The notes under the pieces were generated by a model. It was not told the origin of the DNA and searched no databases. It saw only the letters and a list, made by a program, of their open reading frames with translations. From Actinobacillus porcinus (GTDB lineage: Bacteria > Pseudomonadota > Gammaproteobacteria > Enterobacterales > Pasteurellaceae), in the NCBI RefSeq assembly GCF_901764995.1, contig NZ_CABFKI010000012.1, positions 1-64,000 on the forward strand: a stretch of DNA of 64,000 bases. Direction: 5' to 3'. Position numbers and translations under genes: made by a program. Of the stretch, positions 55,869 through 64,000 are shown in pieces. Within the stretch, counting starts at the first letter, position 1, and every line of letters starts with the position of its first letter.

Positions 55869-56635
55869 TGGCGGTAATTAAACGCAAAAGTACACAGAAA
55901 AAATCAAAAGTACTTGATTTTAATATTAAAAGCTTAATACAGGTTAAGCCAATACTCGTGCTATTATGCGTGGGGCTGATGTATTTTACTTATGCGAATT
56001 GGCAAACTTGGTTGGAAAAGCTCGATGATAAGCCGATTAGCTCTTTTGCCTTATTAGGGTCGCCTTCCTATACGACTAATGGGGATGTGCGAGAGATGAT
56101 TGTCAAAATGGGTGAGCTAAAAGGCTTTTTCGGTCAAGATGTGAATGTGATTCGCGAGCAAATTCAGTCTATGCCTTGGATTAAAGGCGCGGTAGTACGA
56201 AAAATCTGGCCTAATCGCTTGAGTATTGTGGTGTCAGAATATCAACCTATTGCTTATTGGAATGGTGATCAGTTCTTATCAAGCGATGGTGTGGTATTTA
56301 AATTACCCAGCGATAAACTGAAAGAAACGAATATGCCGCGTTTATTCGGGCCGGATTACAAAAGTGCAGAAGTGCTCGAAGCATGGCATAAAATTTACAA
56401 AGAACTGGAATCTAGAAAGTTAGTTTTAAAATCAGTCTCGATTGATGAACGTGGTGCGTGGGAAATTACATTAGATAATGATATTCTATTGAAATTGGGG
56501 CGTGGGGAATGGAAAACCAAAATCGATCATTTTGTGACGATTTATCCTCAAATTGAAATTCCTGAAAATAAACGTATTTCTTATGTAGATCTACGTTATA
56601 AGGTCGGGGCTTCAGTGGGTTTTGTTGATCAATAA
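55868..56635 (+). CDS. ftsQ: Cell division protein FtsQ
   Basis: A 255-residue bitopic divisome protein: basic cytosolic tail, one membrane segment (VKPILVLLCVGLMYFTYANW, about 27-46), a POTRA domain (about 55-130, with the segment MPWIKGAVVRKIWPNRLSIV) and the FtsQ beta domain. Translationally coupled to ddl and 31 bases from ftsA. Confidence 0.94.
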   Translation: MAVIKRKSTQKKSKVLDFNIKSLIQVKPILVLLCVGLMYFTYANWQTWLEKLDDKPISSFALLGSPSYTTNGDVREMIVKMGELKGFFGQDVNVIREQIQSMPWIKGAVVRKIWPNRLSIVVSEYQPIAYWNGDQFLSSDGVVFKLPSDKLKETNMPRLFGPDYKSAEVLEAWHKIYKELESRKLVLKSVSIDERGAWEITLDNDILLKLGRGEWKTKIDHFVTIYPQIEIPENKRISYVDLRYKVGASVGFVDQ

Positions 56636-56666
56636 CAATAATTAAATTAACGGTGAAGTGAGCAAA

Positions 56667-57959
56667 ATGGCAAAAATGGTGGAATCAAAAACGATTGTTG
56701 GGTTAGAAGTTGGCACATCAAAAGTCGTTGCTGTGGTAGGTGAAGTCTTACCTGATGGGGTGGTCAATGTTATGGGCGTAGGAAGTAGCCCGTCTAAAGG
56801 AATTGATAAAGGGAATATTACTGACCTTGCAGCAGTAGTGAACTCTATTCAACGTGCTATTGATAACGCTGAAGCGATTGCGGATTGCCAAATTGTTTCA
56901 GTGACTTTGGCTATTACAGGGGAACATATCCATAGTATTAATGAAAGTGGGTTTGTGCCGATTGTCAGTGGCGAAGTCACACAAGATGATATTGATAATG
57001 CCATGAATACGGCAAAATCCGTGAAATTGCCGGAAGGTTTAAACTTACAACACGTGATTCCACAAGAATATGCCGTGGATAAGCAGCAAAATATCAAAAG
57101 CCCATTAGGGCTTCAAGGCGTTCGCTTGAAAGCGCAGGTGCATTTAATCGGTTGTCATCAGTCTTGGCTAAATAATTTACAAAAAGCGGTGGAAAGCTGT
57201 GGCTTAAAAGTGGATCAGGTGGTGTTCTCCGGCTTGGCTTCAACCTATTCAGTATTAACCGAAGATGAAAAAGAATTGGGTGTTTGCATGATTGATTTTG
57301 GCGGTGGCTCAATGGATATCATGGTTTATACCAATGGTGCTTTGCGTTACAGCAAAGTCATTCCTTATGGCGGGAACGATATTACCGATTTTGTGGCACA
57401 AAGTTTAACCACATCACGTAATGAAGCGGAAAGCATTAAAATTAATTATGGAAGTGCGGTGAGTCCAAGTGAAGAATTAGCGGAACATTTCGCGAAGAAA
57501 AAGGTCGAAGTCACTGGATTAGGTGGTACATCGCCGCGCACATTCACTAAAAAACAAATTATGGAAGTGACATCCCAATGTTATTCTGATTTGTTACGTG
57601 TGGTTCAAAATGAGTTAACCGGCTTACGTACGGAATTAGCCTCGAAAGGCATTAAGAATGATTTAATTGCGGGGGTTGTGCTGACGGGTGGCGGTGCGCA
57701 AATGGAAGACATTGCAAAATGTGCAACAGAAATTTTTGGTTCTCATGTTCGGGTTGGTAGTCCGTTGAATATTACGGGGTTAACCGACTATGTGAATAAA
57801 CCACAATATGCAACAGTCCTCGGATTACTGCAATATACTCACCATAATGATGAAGAGAATACGCCATTATTGGTTCAAGTTGCCAATGGTGAAGGGGTTT
57901 TAGGTTCAATTTGGAAAAAACTGAAAAAAATTGGCAATAAAGTGCGGTCAGAATTTTGA
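56667..57959 (+). CDS. ftsA: Cell division protein FtsA
   Basis: Actin-like ATPase that tethers FtsZ to the membrane. ATG 56667 gives 430 residues; an in-frame GTG at 56658 would add three. Start [20 protein letters not shown] (phosphate-1 loop), [16 protein letters not shown] near 210 and [10 protein letters not shown] near 340. The C-terminal amphipathic helix ([17 protein letters not shown]) is the membrane anchor. USS core at 57940 encodes part of that anchor. Confidence 0.96.
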   Translation: MAKMVESKTIVGLEVGTSKVVAVVGEVLPDGVVNVMGVGSSPSKGIDKGNITDLAAVVNSIQRAIDNAEAIADCQIVSVTLAITGEHIHSINESGFVPIVSGEVTQDDIDNAMNTAKSVKLPEGLNLQHVIPQEYAVDKQQNIKSPLGLQGVRLKAQVHLIGCHQSWLNNLQKAVESCGLKVDQVVFSGLASTYSVLTEDEKELGVCMIDFGGGSMDIMVYTNGALRYSKVIPYGGNDITDFVAQSLTTSRNEAESIKINYGSAVSPSEELAEHFAKKKVEVTGLGGTSPRTFTKKQIMEVTSQCYSDLLRVVQNELTGLRTELASKGIKNDLIAGVVLTGGGAQMEDIAKCATEIFGSHVRVGSPLNITGLTDYVNKPQYATVLGLLQYTHHNDEENTPLLVQVANGEGVLGSIWKKLKKIGNKVRSEF

Positions 57960-57984
57960 TAATTTTTGATTTTTCATCTACAAT
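57956..57984 (+). promoter_or_regulatory. Predicted ftsZ promoter
   Basis: TTGATA (57956-57961, overlapping the ftsA stop) and TACAAT (57979-57984) are exactly 17 bases apart; leader of about 50 bases to ftsZ. A dedicated promoter here would lift FtsZ above the other cluster products. Confidence 0.55.
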
Positions 57985-58040
57985 AGAAAGAATTTAGAAA
58001 TAATTTAGCGTTAGGAAATCTAACTCCACGGAGAATACGA

Positions 58041-59258
58041 ATGTTTGAACCTGTACAATATGATTATGATGATGAAGTCGGTCGCACGCTGATCAAGGTG
58101 GTTGGCGTTGGCGGTGGCGGTGGTAATGCCGTTAACTATATGGTTGAGCAATTGCAAAACCATGGTGCAGAATTAGCCAGCATTGATTCATTAACAAATG
58201 ATGAACATGGTGAAATCATTTTCTATGCAGTGAATACAGATGCTCAAGCATTGCGTAAAAGTAAAGTGCAACAAACGGTTCAGATTGGTGCGGAAGTAAC
58301 CCGTGGTTTAGGTGCGGGTGCGAATCCAAATGTAGGACAAAAAGCGGCAGAAGAAGATCGTGATGCAATTCGCTTGATGTTAGAAGGCGCCAATATGGTC
58401 TTTATCGCAACAGGTATGGGCGGTGGTACAGGTACAGGTGCAGCCCCAATTGTTGCGCAAGTGGCAAAAGAATTAGGTATTCTCACCGTTGCGGTTGTGA
58501 CTAAACCTTTCTCATTTGAAGGTAAAAAACGTATGTCTTTTGCTGAGCAAGGGATTAAAGCGTTGTCACAATATGTGGATTCGTTGATTGTCATTCCAAA
58601 TGATAAATTAAAGAAAGTATTGCCAAAAGGTGCATCATTAATTGATGCCTTTGCTGCGGTTAATAACGTATTACGTAATGCAGTAACAGGTATTTCAGAT
58701 ATGATTACAACCCCGGGGATGATCAACGTGGACTTTGCTGACGTACGTACCGTTATGTCAGAAATGGGACGTGCTATGATGGGGACAGGTATTGCGCAAG
58801 GTGAAACGGATGATGGTCGAGCAGAAAAAGCAGCCAATGAAGCTGTAGCAAGCCCATTATTAGAAGATGTGGATTTAAGTGGTGCACGTGGCGTTATCGT
58901 TAATATTTTATCAGGCTTAGATTTAAGCTTAGATGAATACGAAATTATCGGTAATACCATTAAATCTTTTGCTTCTGAAGAAGCCACTGTGGTTGTCGGA
59001 ACCAGTTTGAACCCTGAAATGCAAGGTGAGATTCGCGTAACCTTGGTGGCAACAGGGATTGGTGCAAATGAAGAATTAGCTCAGTTACCGCCGAGAATTG
59101 TGCGTCCAGATGTGCTTCATACAGAGACTCATTTACAGGCTGGTCAGCACGTTCAACCTACACAACCGGAAATTGTACAGCAACCGAGCGGCCCCGCAGT
59201 ATTAGATACAAATAATCGCTTTATACCGGGTTTCTTACGCGATAAAAACAATCACTAA
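58041..59258 (+). CDS. ftsZ: Cell division GTPase FtsZ
   Basis: Tubulin-like ring protein. 405 residues. Nucleotide loop [12 protein letters not shown] (about 21-32), GGGTGTGAA tubulin signature near 128, and a C-terminal peptide FIPGFLRDK equivalent to the conserved IPAFLR that binds FtsA and ZipA. Compared with E. coli there is an insertion of about 17 residues at 36-59, before [10 protein letters not shown]. The C-terminal linker contains a short QHVQPTQPE run. Confidence 0.97.
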   Translation: MFEPVQYDYDDEVGRTLIKVVGVGGGGGNAVNYMVEQLQNHGAELASIDSLTNDEHGEIIFYAVNTDAQALRKSKVQQTVQIGAEVTRGLGAGANPNVGQKAAEEDRDAIRLMLEGANMVFIATGMGGGTGTGAAPIVAQVAKELGILTVAVVTKPFSFEGKKRMSFAEQGIKALSQYVDSLIVIPNDKLKKVLPKGASLIDAFAAVNNVLRNAVTGISDMITTPGMINVDFADVRTVMSEMGRAMMGTGIAQGETDDGRAEKAANEAVASPLLEDVDLSGARGVIVNILSGLDLSLDEYEIIGNTIKSFASEEATVVVGTSLNPEMQGEIRVTLVATGIGANEELAQLPPRIVRPDVLHTETHLQAGQHVQPTQPEIVQQPSGPAVLDTNNRFIPGFLRDKNNH

Positions 59259-59267
59259 TGGATGATT

Positions 59268-59287
59268 CATAATCATTGATGATTATG
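59268..59287 (+). other. Hairpin between ftsZ and lpxC
   Basis: CATAATCAT and ATGATTATG form a 9-base stem; an overlapping ATGAT/ATCAT pair allows an alternative fold. It lies 14 bases before the lpxC start and could cover its ribosome site (inference). Confidence 0.4.
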
Positions 59288-59300
59288 TAAGAGAAAAATT

Positions 59301-60218
59301 ATGATTAAACAAAGAACATTAAAACAAAGTATTAAAGTGACTGGCGTTGGCTTACATAGTGGCAACAAAGTGACTTTAAATCTGCGTCCTGCACCGGCAA
59401 ATAGCGGTGTGGTCTATTGCCGTACCGATCTTAATCCGCCAGTGTATTTCCCTGCAGATGCAAAAGCGGTACGCGATACAATGCTTTGTACTGCACTTAT
59501 CAATGATGAAGGCGTGCGCATCTCAACGGTTGAGCATTTAAATGCAGCCTTAGCGGGTTTAGGCATCGATAACGTGATTATTGAAGTGGATGCCCCTGAA
59601 ATCCCAATTATGGATGGAAGCGCAAGTCCATTCGTCTATTTATTGTTAGATGCAGGTATCGAAGAGCAAAATGCCGCAAAGAAATTTATTCGCGTGAAAA
59701 AAACGATCCGTGTAGAAGATGGTGACAAATGGGCAGAAATTAAGCCATATAACGGTTTCCGTTTGAATTTTGTGATTGATTTTAACCACCCGGCGATTCC
59801 AAAATCATTAAGCAAATACACGTTAGATTTCTCCGCACAAAAATTTGTGCAACAAATCAGCCGTGCGCGCACCTTTGCCTTTATGAAAGATATTGAATAT
59901 CTTCAATCGCAAGGTTTAGCTTTAGGCGGTAGCTTAGATAACGCGATTGTATTAGATAACTACCGCGTTTTAAATGAAGATGGTTTACGCTTCAAAGATG
60001 AACTTGTTCGTCACAAAATGCTAGACTCAATCGGCGATTTATATATGTGCGGTTTCAACATTATTGGTGATTTCAGCGCATACAAATCAGGTCATGGTTT
60101 AAACAATAAATTGCTTCGTGCATTATTAGAAAACCAAGAAGCTTGGGAATTTGTAACGTTTGAAGACAAAGAAGAAGTGCCACAAGGTTATGTGGCAGCA
60201 ACCCAAGTGCTTATCTAA
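59301..60218 (+). CDS. lpxC: UDP-3-O-acyl-N-acetylglucosamine deacetylase
   Basis: Zinc enzyme for the committed step of lipid A synthesis. 305 residues, as in E. coli. Zinc ligands are in [10 protein letters not shown] (His near 79) and [12 protein letters not shown] (His/Asp near 237-241). Ends the dcw cluster, directly after ftsZ as in E. coli. FtsH-type control of LpxC works through its C-terminal tail, here ending YVAATQVLI. Confidence 0.97.
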   Translation: MIKQRTLKQSIKVTGVGLHSGNKVTLNLRPAPANSGVVYCRTDLNPPVYFPADAKAVRDTMLCTALINDEGVRISTVEHLNAALAGLGIDNVIIEVDAPEIPIMDGSASPFVYLLLDAGIEEQNAAKKFIRVKKTIRVEDGDKWAEIKPYNGFRLNFVIDFNHPAIPKSLSKYTLDFSAQKFVQQISRARTFAFMKDIEYLQSQGLALGGSLDNAIVLDNYRVLNEDGLRFKDELVRHKMLDSIGDLYMCGFNIIGDFSAYKSGHGLNNKLLRALLENQEAWEFVTFEDKEEVPQGYVAATQVLI

Positions 60219-60231
60219 TTGATAAAACAAT

Positions 60232-60266
60232 AAAAAGCTATACCATGTAGGTATGGCTTTTTTGTT
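60232..60266 (+). terminator. Terminator of lpxC and the dcw cluster
   Basis: AAAGCTATACC and GGTATGGCTTT form an 11-base stem with one wobble, followed by seven T. Confidence 0.9.
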
Positions 60267-60311
60267 TTCTACCGATATATGACGCCATCATCAGAGATAT
60301 AAGGATAATAT

Positions 60312-61466
60312 ATGATTAGTAATTTCAGTTTTTATCTTCCAACAAAAGCCTATTTTGGCAAAGGGCAAATTGCAACATTGGCAACAGCTATTCCTAAAAC
60401 AGCCCGTATTTTATTAACTTATGGTGGTGGCAGTATTAAGAAAAATGGCGTGTTTGAACAAGTCCAACAAGCACTTCAAGCCCATTTTTATATTGAATTT
60501 GGCGGCATCGAAGCGAACCCGGAATATGAAACGATCATGAAAGCAGTTGAATTAGTGCGTAAGGAAAAATTAGATTTTATCCTTGCAGTTGGTGGTGGTT
60601 CAGTTTTAGATGGCAGTAAATTTATTGCAGTCGCAGTGCCTTTTGATGGTGAACCTTGGGATATTCCTTACAAAAAAGCCCCAATTTCGACCGCACTTCC
60701 GATTGGTTGCGTGTTGACTTTGCCTGCAACCGGTTCAGAAATGAATCATCGTGCGGTAGTGAGCCGCCGCGCAACACAAGATAAGGTTTCCCTTTATTCG
60801 GATCTTATCCGCCCACAATTTGCGATATTAGATCCCACTACCACATTTTCACTGCCTGTTCGTCAAACCGCAAATGGCGTTGTGGATGCTTTTGTGCATA
60901 CATTAGAGCAATATGCCACTTACCCGGTCAATGGTAAGATCCAAGATCGTTTTGCGGAAGGGGTCTTATTAACTCTCCTTGAAGATGGGCCAAAATTATT
61001 AGATAACCCAATGGATTATGATGCACGAGCTAACGTCATGTGGGCGGCAACGCAGGGGTTAAACGATATTTTGAGCGTAGGCGTACCTGGGGACTGGTCA
61101 TCGCACGCTATCGGGCATGAACTAACCGCCGTTTATGGCTTAGATCACGCACAAACCTTGGCTATCATTGTTCCCGCATTGTTTACTCATCAAATTGAAA
61201 ATAAACGAGATAAACTCACTCAAATGGCACAGCGTGTTTTTAATTATCAAGGCGACAGCTCGCAAGCCGCCGAATTTGCCGTTCAAAAAACACGGGAATT
61301 TTTTGAGCAAATGGGCTTGAAAACACGTTTTAGCGACTTAGGGATTGATGACAGTCAATTCCCTTTGGTGTTGCAAAAATTAGCGGAACATCGCCCGCAG
61401 GCTATTGGTGAACATAAGAATATTGATAACTATGTAGCAAAACAAATTTTGTATATGGCACTTTAA
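60312..61466 (+). CDS. yqhD: Iron-containing, NADPH-dependent alcohol dehydrogenase (YqhD-like)
   Basis: A 384-residue family III alcohol dehydrogenase that reduces short-chain aldehydes, including products of lipid peroxidation. GGGSVLDGSKFIA near 97 is the cofactor loop (GGGS), and metal ligands are in DAFVHTLEQY and HAIGHELTAVYGLDHAQ. High similarity along its length to E. coli YqhD supports the symbol. USS core at 60690. Confidence 0.92.
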   Translation: MISNFSFYLPTKAYFGKGQIATLATAIPKTARILLTYGGGSIKKNGVFEQVQQALQAHFYIEFGGIEANPEYETIMKAVELVRKEKLDFILAVGGGSVLDGSKFIAVAVPFDGEPWDIPYKKAPISTALPIGCVLTLPATGSEMNHRAVVSRRATQDKVSLYSDLIRPQFAILDPTTTFSLPVRQTANGVVDAFVHTLEQYATYPVNGKIQDRFAEGVLLTLLEDGPKLLDNPMDYDARANVMWAATQGLNDILSVGVPGDWSSHAIGHELTAVYGLDHAQTLAIIVPALFTHQIENKRDKLTQMAQRVFNYQGDSSQAAEFAVQKTREFFEQMGLKTRFSDLGIDDSQFPLVLQKLAEHRPQAIGEHKNIDNYVAKQILYMAL

Positions 61467-61522
61467 TTTGAGAGTAATTAAGCATAAATCTCATAATTTC
61501 TATAATGTTTCAAGGAGCAAGA

Positions 61523-63172
61523 ATGAACACTCAACTCAAACTCACCGCACTTTCTTTCGCGTTAATGGCGGCAACGGCGCAAGCCTATGAAAAAGACAAA
61601 ACCTATCATTTTACGATTTTGCATAATAATGATATTCACGGTCATTTTTGGGCGAATGATAAAGGGGAATATGGTTTTGCGGCACAGAAAACCCTGATTG
61701 ATGGGATTAAGAAAGAAGTAGAAGCCAAAGGCGGCTCGGTGATTTTGTTAAATGCGGGGGATTTTAATACAGGCGTGCCTGAGTCGGATATGCAAAATGC
61801 GCGTCCTGATATTGAAGCGATGAATGAAATTGGCTATGAAGCGGTCACTTTGGGAAATCATGAATTTGATAATCCGTTGCAACTGCTTGATATGCAAGAA
61901 AAATGGGCGAAGTTTCCTTTCTTGGCCGCCAATGTATATAACGTCAAAACAGGTAAGTTGTTGGTTAAACCTTATACGCTATTGGATAAAAAGGGCTTGA
62001 AAGTGGCTGTGGTGGGCTTGACGACAGAAGATACGGCAAAATTGGGTAATCCTGAATATATGAATCAGGTTCGTTTGGATGACCCAACGGAAACGGCGCG
62101 TAAGGTTTTGGCGGACTTAAATAAAACAGAAAAGCCGGATGTGAAAATCGCCTTGACGCATATGGGGTATTACTACGATGGGAATTTTGGTTCAAATGCA
62201 CCGGGTGATGTGTCAATGGCGCGTAAATTGGATAAAAAAGCCTTTGATGTGATTGTGGGTGCCCATAGTCACGATGCGGTTTGCGTGGACGAGAAAGGGG
62301 TATGGATTAAGGATTACAAACCAGGTCAACCTTGTCGCCCTGATTTCCAAAACGGCACTTGGATTATGCAAGCATGGGAATGGGGTAAATTCTTAGGGCG
62401 TGCGGATTTTGAGTTTAAAAATGGTGAAACCAAATTGGTGAATTACCAATTAATTCCGGTGAACTTAAAACAAAAAATTAAAACCGCAGACGGTAAAACG
62501 GAATATCGTTATTACACCGAAGAAATTCCACAAGATGAAGCTTTGTTAGCTAAATTGAAACATTATCAAGATGAAGGCGATAAATTGCTTAACGTAAAAG
62601 TCGGCGAAACGAAAGGCAAGCTAGAAGGCGATCGTAATGTGGTGCGTTTCCAACAAACGAACTTAGGGCGTTTAATTGCCGAAGCACAACGTTCACGCGT
62701 AAATGCGGATGTAGGGATTGTGAACTCTGGCGTGGTGCGTGCGTCTATTGAAAACGGTGAGATTACTTATCGCAATGTGTTAACTGTTATGCCGTTCGGT
62801 AATGCCGTCAGTTATGTGGATTTTAATGGTAAAGAATTGCAAGACTATTTGAATGTCGTGGCGTTGAAAGAAGTTGATTCCGGTGGTTATCCGCAGTTTA
62901 CGGGTGATATTAGTATGGTCATTGACTTCAAAAATAAAACTGTTAGCGATATCAAAATTAAAGGCGAGCCATTAAGTGCGGAGAAAAAATACCGTATTTC
63001 TGTGCCAAACTACAGCGCGTCAGGCGGTGACGGTTATCCGAACATTAAATCTCATCCAACTTATGTGGATTCAGGTTTTATTGATGCGGATGTATTAAAA
63101 GATTTCTTCGAGAAAAACTCGCCAATTGATGCGGCGAAGTTTGAGCCGAAAGGGGAAATTATTTATAAATAA
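61523..63172 (+). CDS. ushA: Periplasmic 5'-nucleotidase / UDP-sugar hydrolase
   Basis: Hydrolyses nucleotides and UDP-sugars in the periplasm; in Pasteurellaceae such enzymes help feed NAD/nucleoside salvage. ATG 61523 follows AAGGAG (61512-61517); an upstream ATG at 61505 is less likely. 549 residues with a signal peptide (cut after AQA, near 20). Metallophosphatase motifs LHNNDIHGHF (about 31-40), NAGDFNTG, GNHEFDNP and GAHSHD, and the C-terminal nucleotide-binding domain (VNSGVVRASIENGEITYRN). A USS core lies in the signal peptide (61544). Confidence 0.93.
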   Translation: MNTQLKLTALSFALMAATAQAYEKDKTYHFTILHNNDIHGHFWANDKGEYGFAAQKTLIDGIKKEVEAKGGSVILLNAGDFNTGVPESDMQNARPDIEAMNEIGYEAVTLGNHEFDNPLQLLDMQEKWAKFPFLAANVYNVKTGKLLVKPYTLLDKKGLKVAVVGLTTEDTAKLGNPEYMNQVRLDDPTETARKVLADLNKTEKPDVKIALTHMGYYYDGNFGSNAPGDVSMARKLDKKAFDVIVGAHSHDAVCVDEKGVWIKDYKPGQPCRPDFQNGTWIMQAWEWGKFLGRADFEFKNGETKLVNYQLIPVNLKQKIKTADGKTEYRYYTEEIPQDEALLAKLKHYQDEGDKLLNVKVGETKGKLEGDRNVVRFQQTNLGRLIAEAQRSRVNADVGIVNSGVVRASIENGEITYRNVLTVMPFGNAVSYVDFNGKELQDYLNVVALKEVDSGGYPQFTGDISMVIDFKNKTVSDIKIKGEPLSAEKKYRISVPNYSASGGDGYPNIKSHPTYVDSGFIDADVLKDFFEKNSPIDAAKFEPKGEIIYK

Positions 63173-63183
63173 TCCTGATAGCC

Positions 63184-63322
63184 GAACCGAAAGGTTTGGT
63201 TCATACTGTTGCCTACCCTATACGAGCCGTATAGTGTTACATAATCTGAGCCGCTCTGCGGCTCTTCCTTTCAGCCCCAGCGGGGCTGGGTTTAATGAAC
63301 CTAGCACGGCTCGTGCTAGGTT
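63184..63322. repeat. Run of five small hairpins
   Basis: Successive inverted repeats: 63184-63202 (GAACC/GGTTC), 63218-63234 (CTATACG-AGC-CGTATAG), 63248-63264 (GAGCCGC-TCT-GCGGCTC), 63272-63288 (CAGCCCC-AGC-GGGGCTG) and 63298-63322 (AACCTAGCACG-GCT-CGTGCTAGGTT). Four have perfect 7-11 base stems with 3-base loops. This fills the ushA-pheA gap, which has no coding sign. Confidence 0.75.
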
Positions 63323-63352
63323 ATTGCTAAAATTGAACTTTGCCAACAATCT

Positions 63353-63376
63353 AAACCGAAAGGTTCGGTTTTTTGT
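63353..63376 (+). terminator. Terminator upstream of pheA
   Basis: AAACCGAA and TTCGGTTT form a perfect 8-base stem with loop AGG and a T-run. It is the last of the hairpin series and the only one with a T-run. Confidence 0.8.
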
Positions 63377-63435
63377 GTCCCAATTAAAAAAATATCTGCT
63401 AAAATGACCGCACTTATTTTTTCCAAGGAATTCTT

Positions 63436-64000
63436 ATGGCATTAGATTTAACTGAAATTCGTCAGCAAATTACGCGGATTGATCGTAGTTTGTTGAAATT
63501 GTTATCAGAACGTCATCGTTTGGCTTATGATGTTGTGCGTAGCAAAGAAATTACCCAAAAAGCCTTACGTGATGAAGCCCGTGAACAGCAGTTGTTGCAA
63601 GAGTTGGTGAAATTTGCCGAAAGCGAAAATTATCAACTGGATGCCCAATATGTGACGCAAATTTTCCAACGCATTATTGAAGATTCTGTGCTGACGCAGC
63701 AGGCTTATTTGCAAAATAAATTGAATGAACAACGAGAAAACAGCGTGCATATCGCTTTTCTTGGAAAACGCGGATCCTATTCTAACTTAGCGGCGCGAAC
63801 TTATGCCAATCGTTACCAAAAACAGTTTATTGAATTAAGTTGCGCTTCCTTTGATCAAGTATTTGAAAAAGTACGTTCAGGGGAAGCGGATCTGGGTGTG
63901 TTGCCATTGGAAAATACCACTTCAGGCTCGATCAATGAGGTTTATGACTTGTTGCAACATACAGATTTGTCGCTCGTTGGTGAGTTAGCTTATCCTATTA
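63436..64000 (+). CDS. pheA: Chorismate mutase/prephenate dehydratase (5' part)
   Basis: Bifunctional P-protein of phenylalanine synthesis, cut by the window end after 188 residues. The N-terminal chorismate mutase domain ([20 protein letters not shown], about 7-26) and the start of the dehydratase domain ([35 protein letters not shown]) are visible. SD AAGGAA precedes ATG 63436. I see no phenylalanine-rich leader peptide upstream, unlike in E. coli. USS core at 63407. Confidence 0.95.
   Translation, partial: MALDLTEIRQQITRIDRSLLKLLSERHRLAYDVVRSKEITQKALRDEAREQQLLQELVKFAESENYQLDAQYVTQIFQRIIEDSVLTQQAYLQNKLNEQRENSVHIAFLGKRGSYSNLAARTYANRYQKQFIELSCASFDQVFEKVRSGEADLGVLPLENTTSGSINEVYDLLQHTDLSLVGELAYPI

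Larger units (their letters stand above)
250..63415. repeat. Dispersed DNA uptake signal sequences (AAGTGCGGT)
   Basis: Exact 9-base cores, either strand, seen by eye at: 250, 1536, 2372, 2390, 2734, 3336, 3970, 4844, 7413, 8762, 10772, 12422, 12437, 13929, 14179, 14523, 16100, 17542, 17830, 19085, 22458, 23186, 23224, 25587, 27081, 28950, 28967, 29680, 30292, 31886, 32391, 34250, 36756, 38194, 38221, 38722, 38979, 39112, 39581, 39825, 42046, 43227, 43259, 45006, 45871, 46678, 48576, 50084, 50717, 51612, 53043, 53078, 54429, 55317, 57452, 57940, 60690, 61544, 63407. They mark natural competence of the Haemophilus type. A few may have been missed. Confidence 0.92.

Noticed and set aside
58280..58987. 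Open minus-strand frame of 235 codons inside ftsZ
   Set aside because: Antisense shadow of a highly conserved gene; the residues (Ser/Ile/Pro rich, low in charged patterns) reflect reverse reading of FtsZ codons.
63184..63374. CRISPR array
   Set aside because: The hairpins differ in sequence and spacing, with no identical direct repeats or spacers and no cas genes.
63126..63407. 93-codon frame overlapping the ushA end and the hairpin run
   Set aside because: It covers a series of palindromes, begins within ushA and has no ribosome site.

Overview
This window is chromosomal DNA of a gamma-proteobacterium of the family Pasteurellaceae. The strongest sign is the 9-base core of the Haemophilus-type DNA uptake signal sequence (AAGTGCGGT or its complement). 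I counted about 59 exact copies by eye, several as head-to-head pairs that also form terminators. Gene order, a fused glutathione synthetase (GshF) and protein similarity fit the Haemophilus/Aggregatibacter branch; I cannot name the species. No rRNA, tRNA, CRISPR array, prophage or intact transposase gene is visible. No stretch over 300 bases lacks a gene; the longest gaps (about 250 to 280 bases) hold repeats, hairpins or promoters and are annotated.

Layout. 0-8.8 kb: ndh (minus), then nudC, hemE, yjaG, hup, a DeoR-type regulator, glmS and an MFS transporter. 8.8-16 kb: the corB-like and ypjD genes divergent from ffh, a BASS transporter, and the minus-strand dapF-xerC-yigB unit. 16-23.2 kb: the envelope run uppS-cdsA-rseP-bamA-skp-lpxD. 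23.3-31.5 kb: miaB, an orphan pair of small genes, a polar amino-acid ABC transporter and gshF. 31.5-40.2 kb: the accessory zone, with a HEPN/MNT toxin-antitoxin pair, phoH, a Fic protein flanked by twin palindromes, a four-gene minus-strand block of unknown function, an XRE regulator, then thiN, ybeY, a 267-bp MITE-like element, tmcA and a 56-residue small gene. 40.3-41.8 kb: a CstA-type transporter with a consensus CRP site. 42-60.2 kb: the complete division and cell wall cluster mraZ-rsmH-ftsL-ftsI-murE-murF-mraY-murD-ftsW-murG-murC-ddl-ftsQ-ftsA-ftsZ-lpxC. 60.3-64 kb: yqhD, ushA, a run of small hairpins and the 5' part of pheA.

How the genes work together. Much of the window builds the envelope: glmS makes glucosamine-6-phosphate, the mra/dcw cluster and dapF supply and assemble peptidoglycan, uppS makes the lipid carrier, cdsA makes phospholipid precursor, lpxD and lpxC make lipid A, and bamA, skp and rseP serve outer-membrane protein assembly and stress signalling.

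The most interesting observations are mobile-repeat events around tmcA. A TA-flanked element has inserted exactly into what was a TAATG stop/start overlap of ybeY and tmcA, keeping both genes open. A second palindromic repeat, shared with an intergenic site at 27.8 kb, is read in frame inside tmcA. The phoH-to-ybeY interval has been filled with about 4 kb of accessory genes. I did not find a clearly new multi-gene defence system. The best unknown candidates are the four-gene block at 34.6-36.3 kb with its divergent regulator and the orphan pair at 24.96-25.54 kb.
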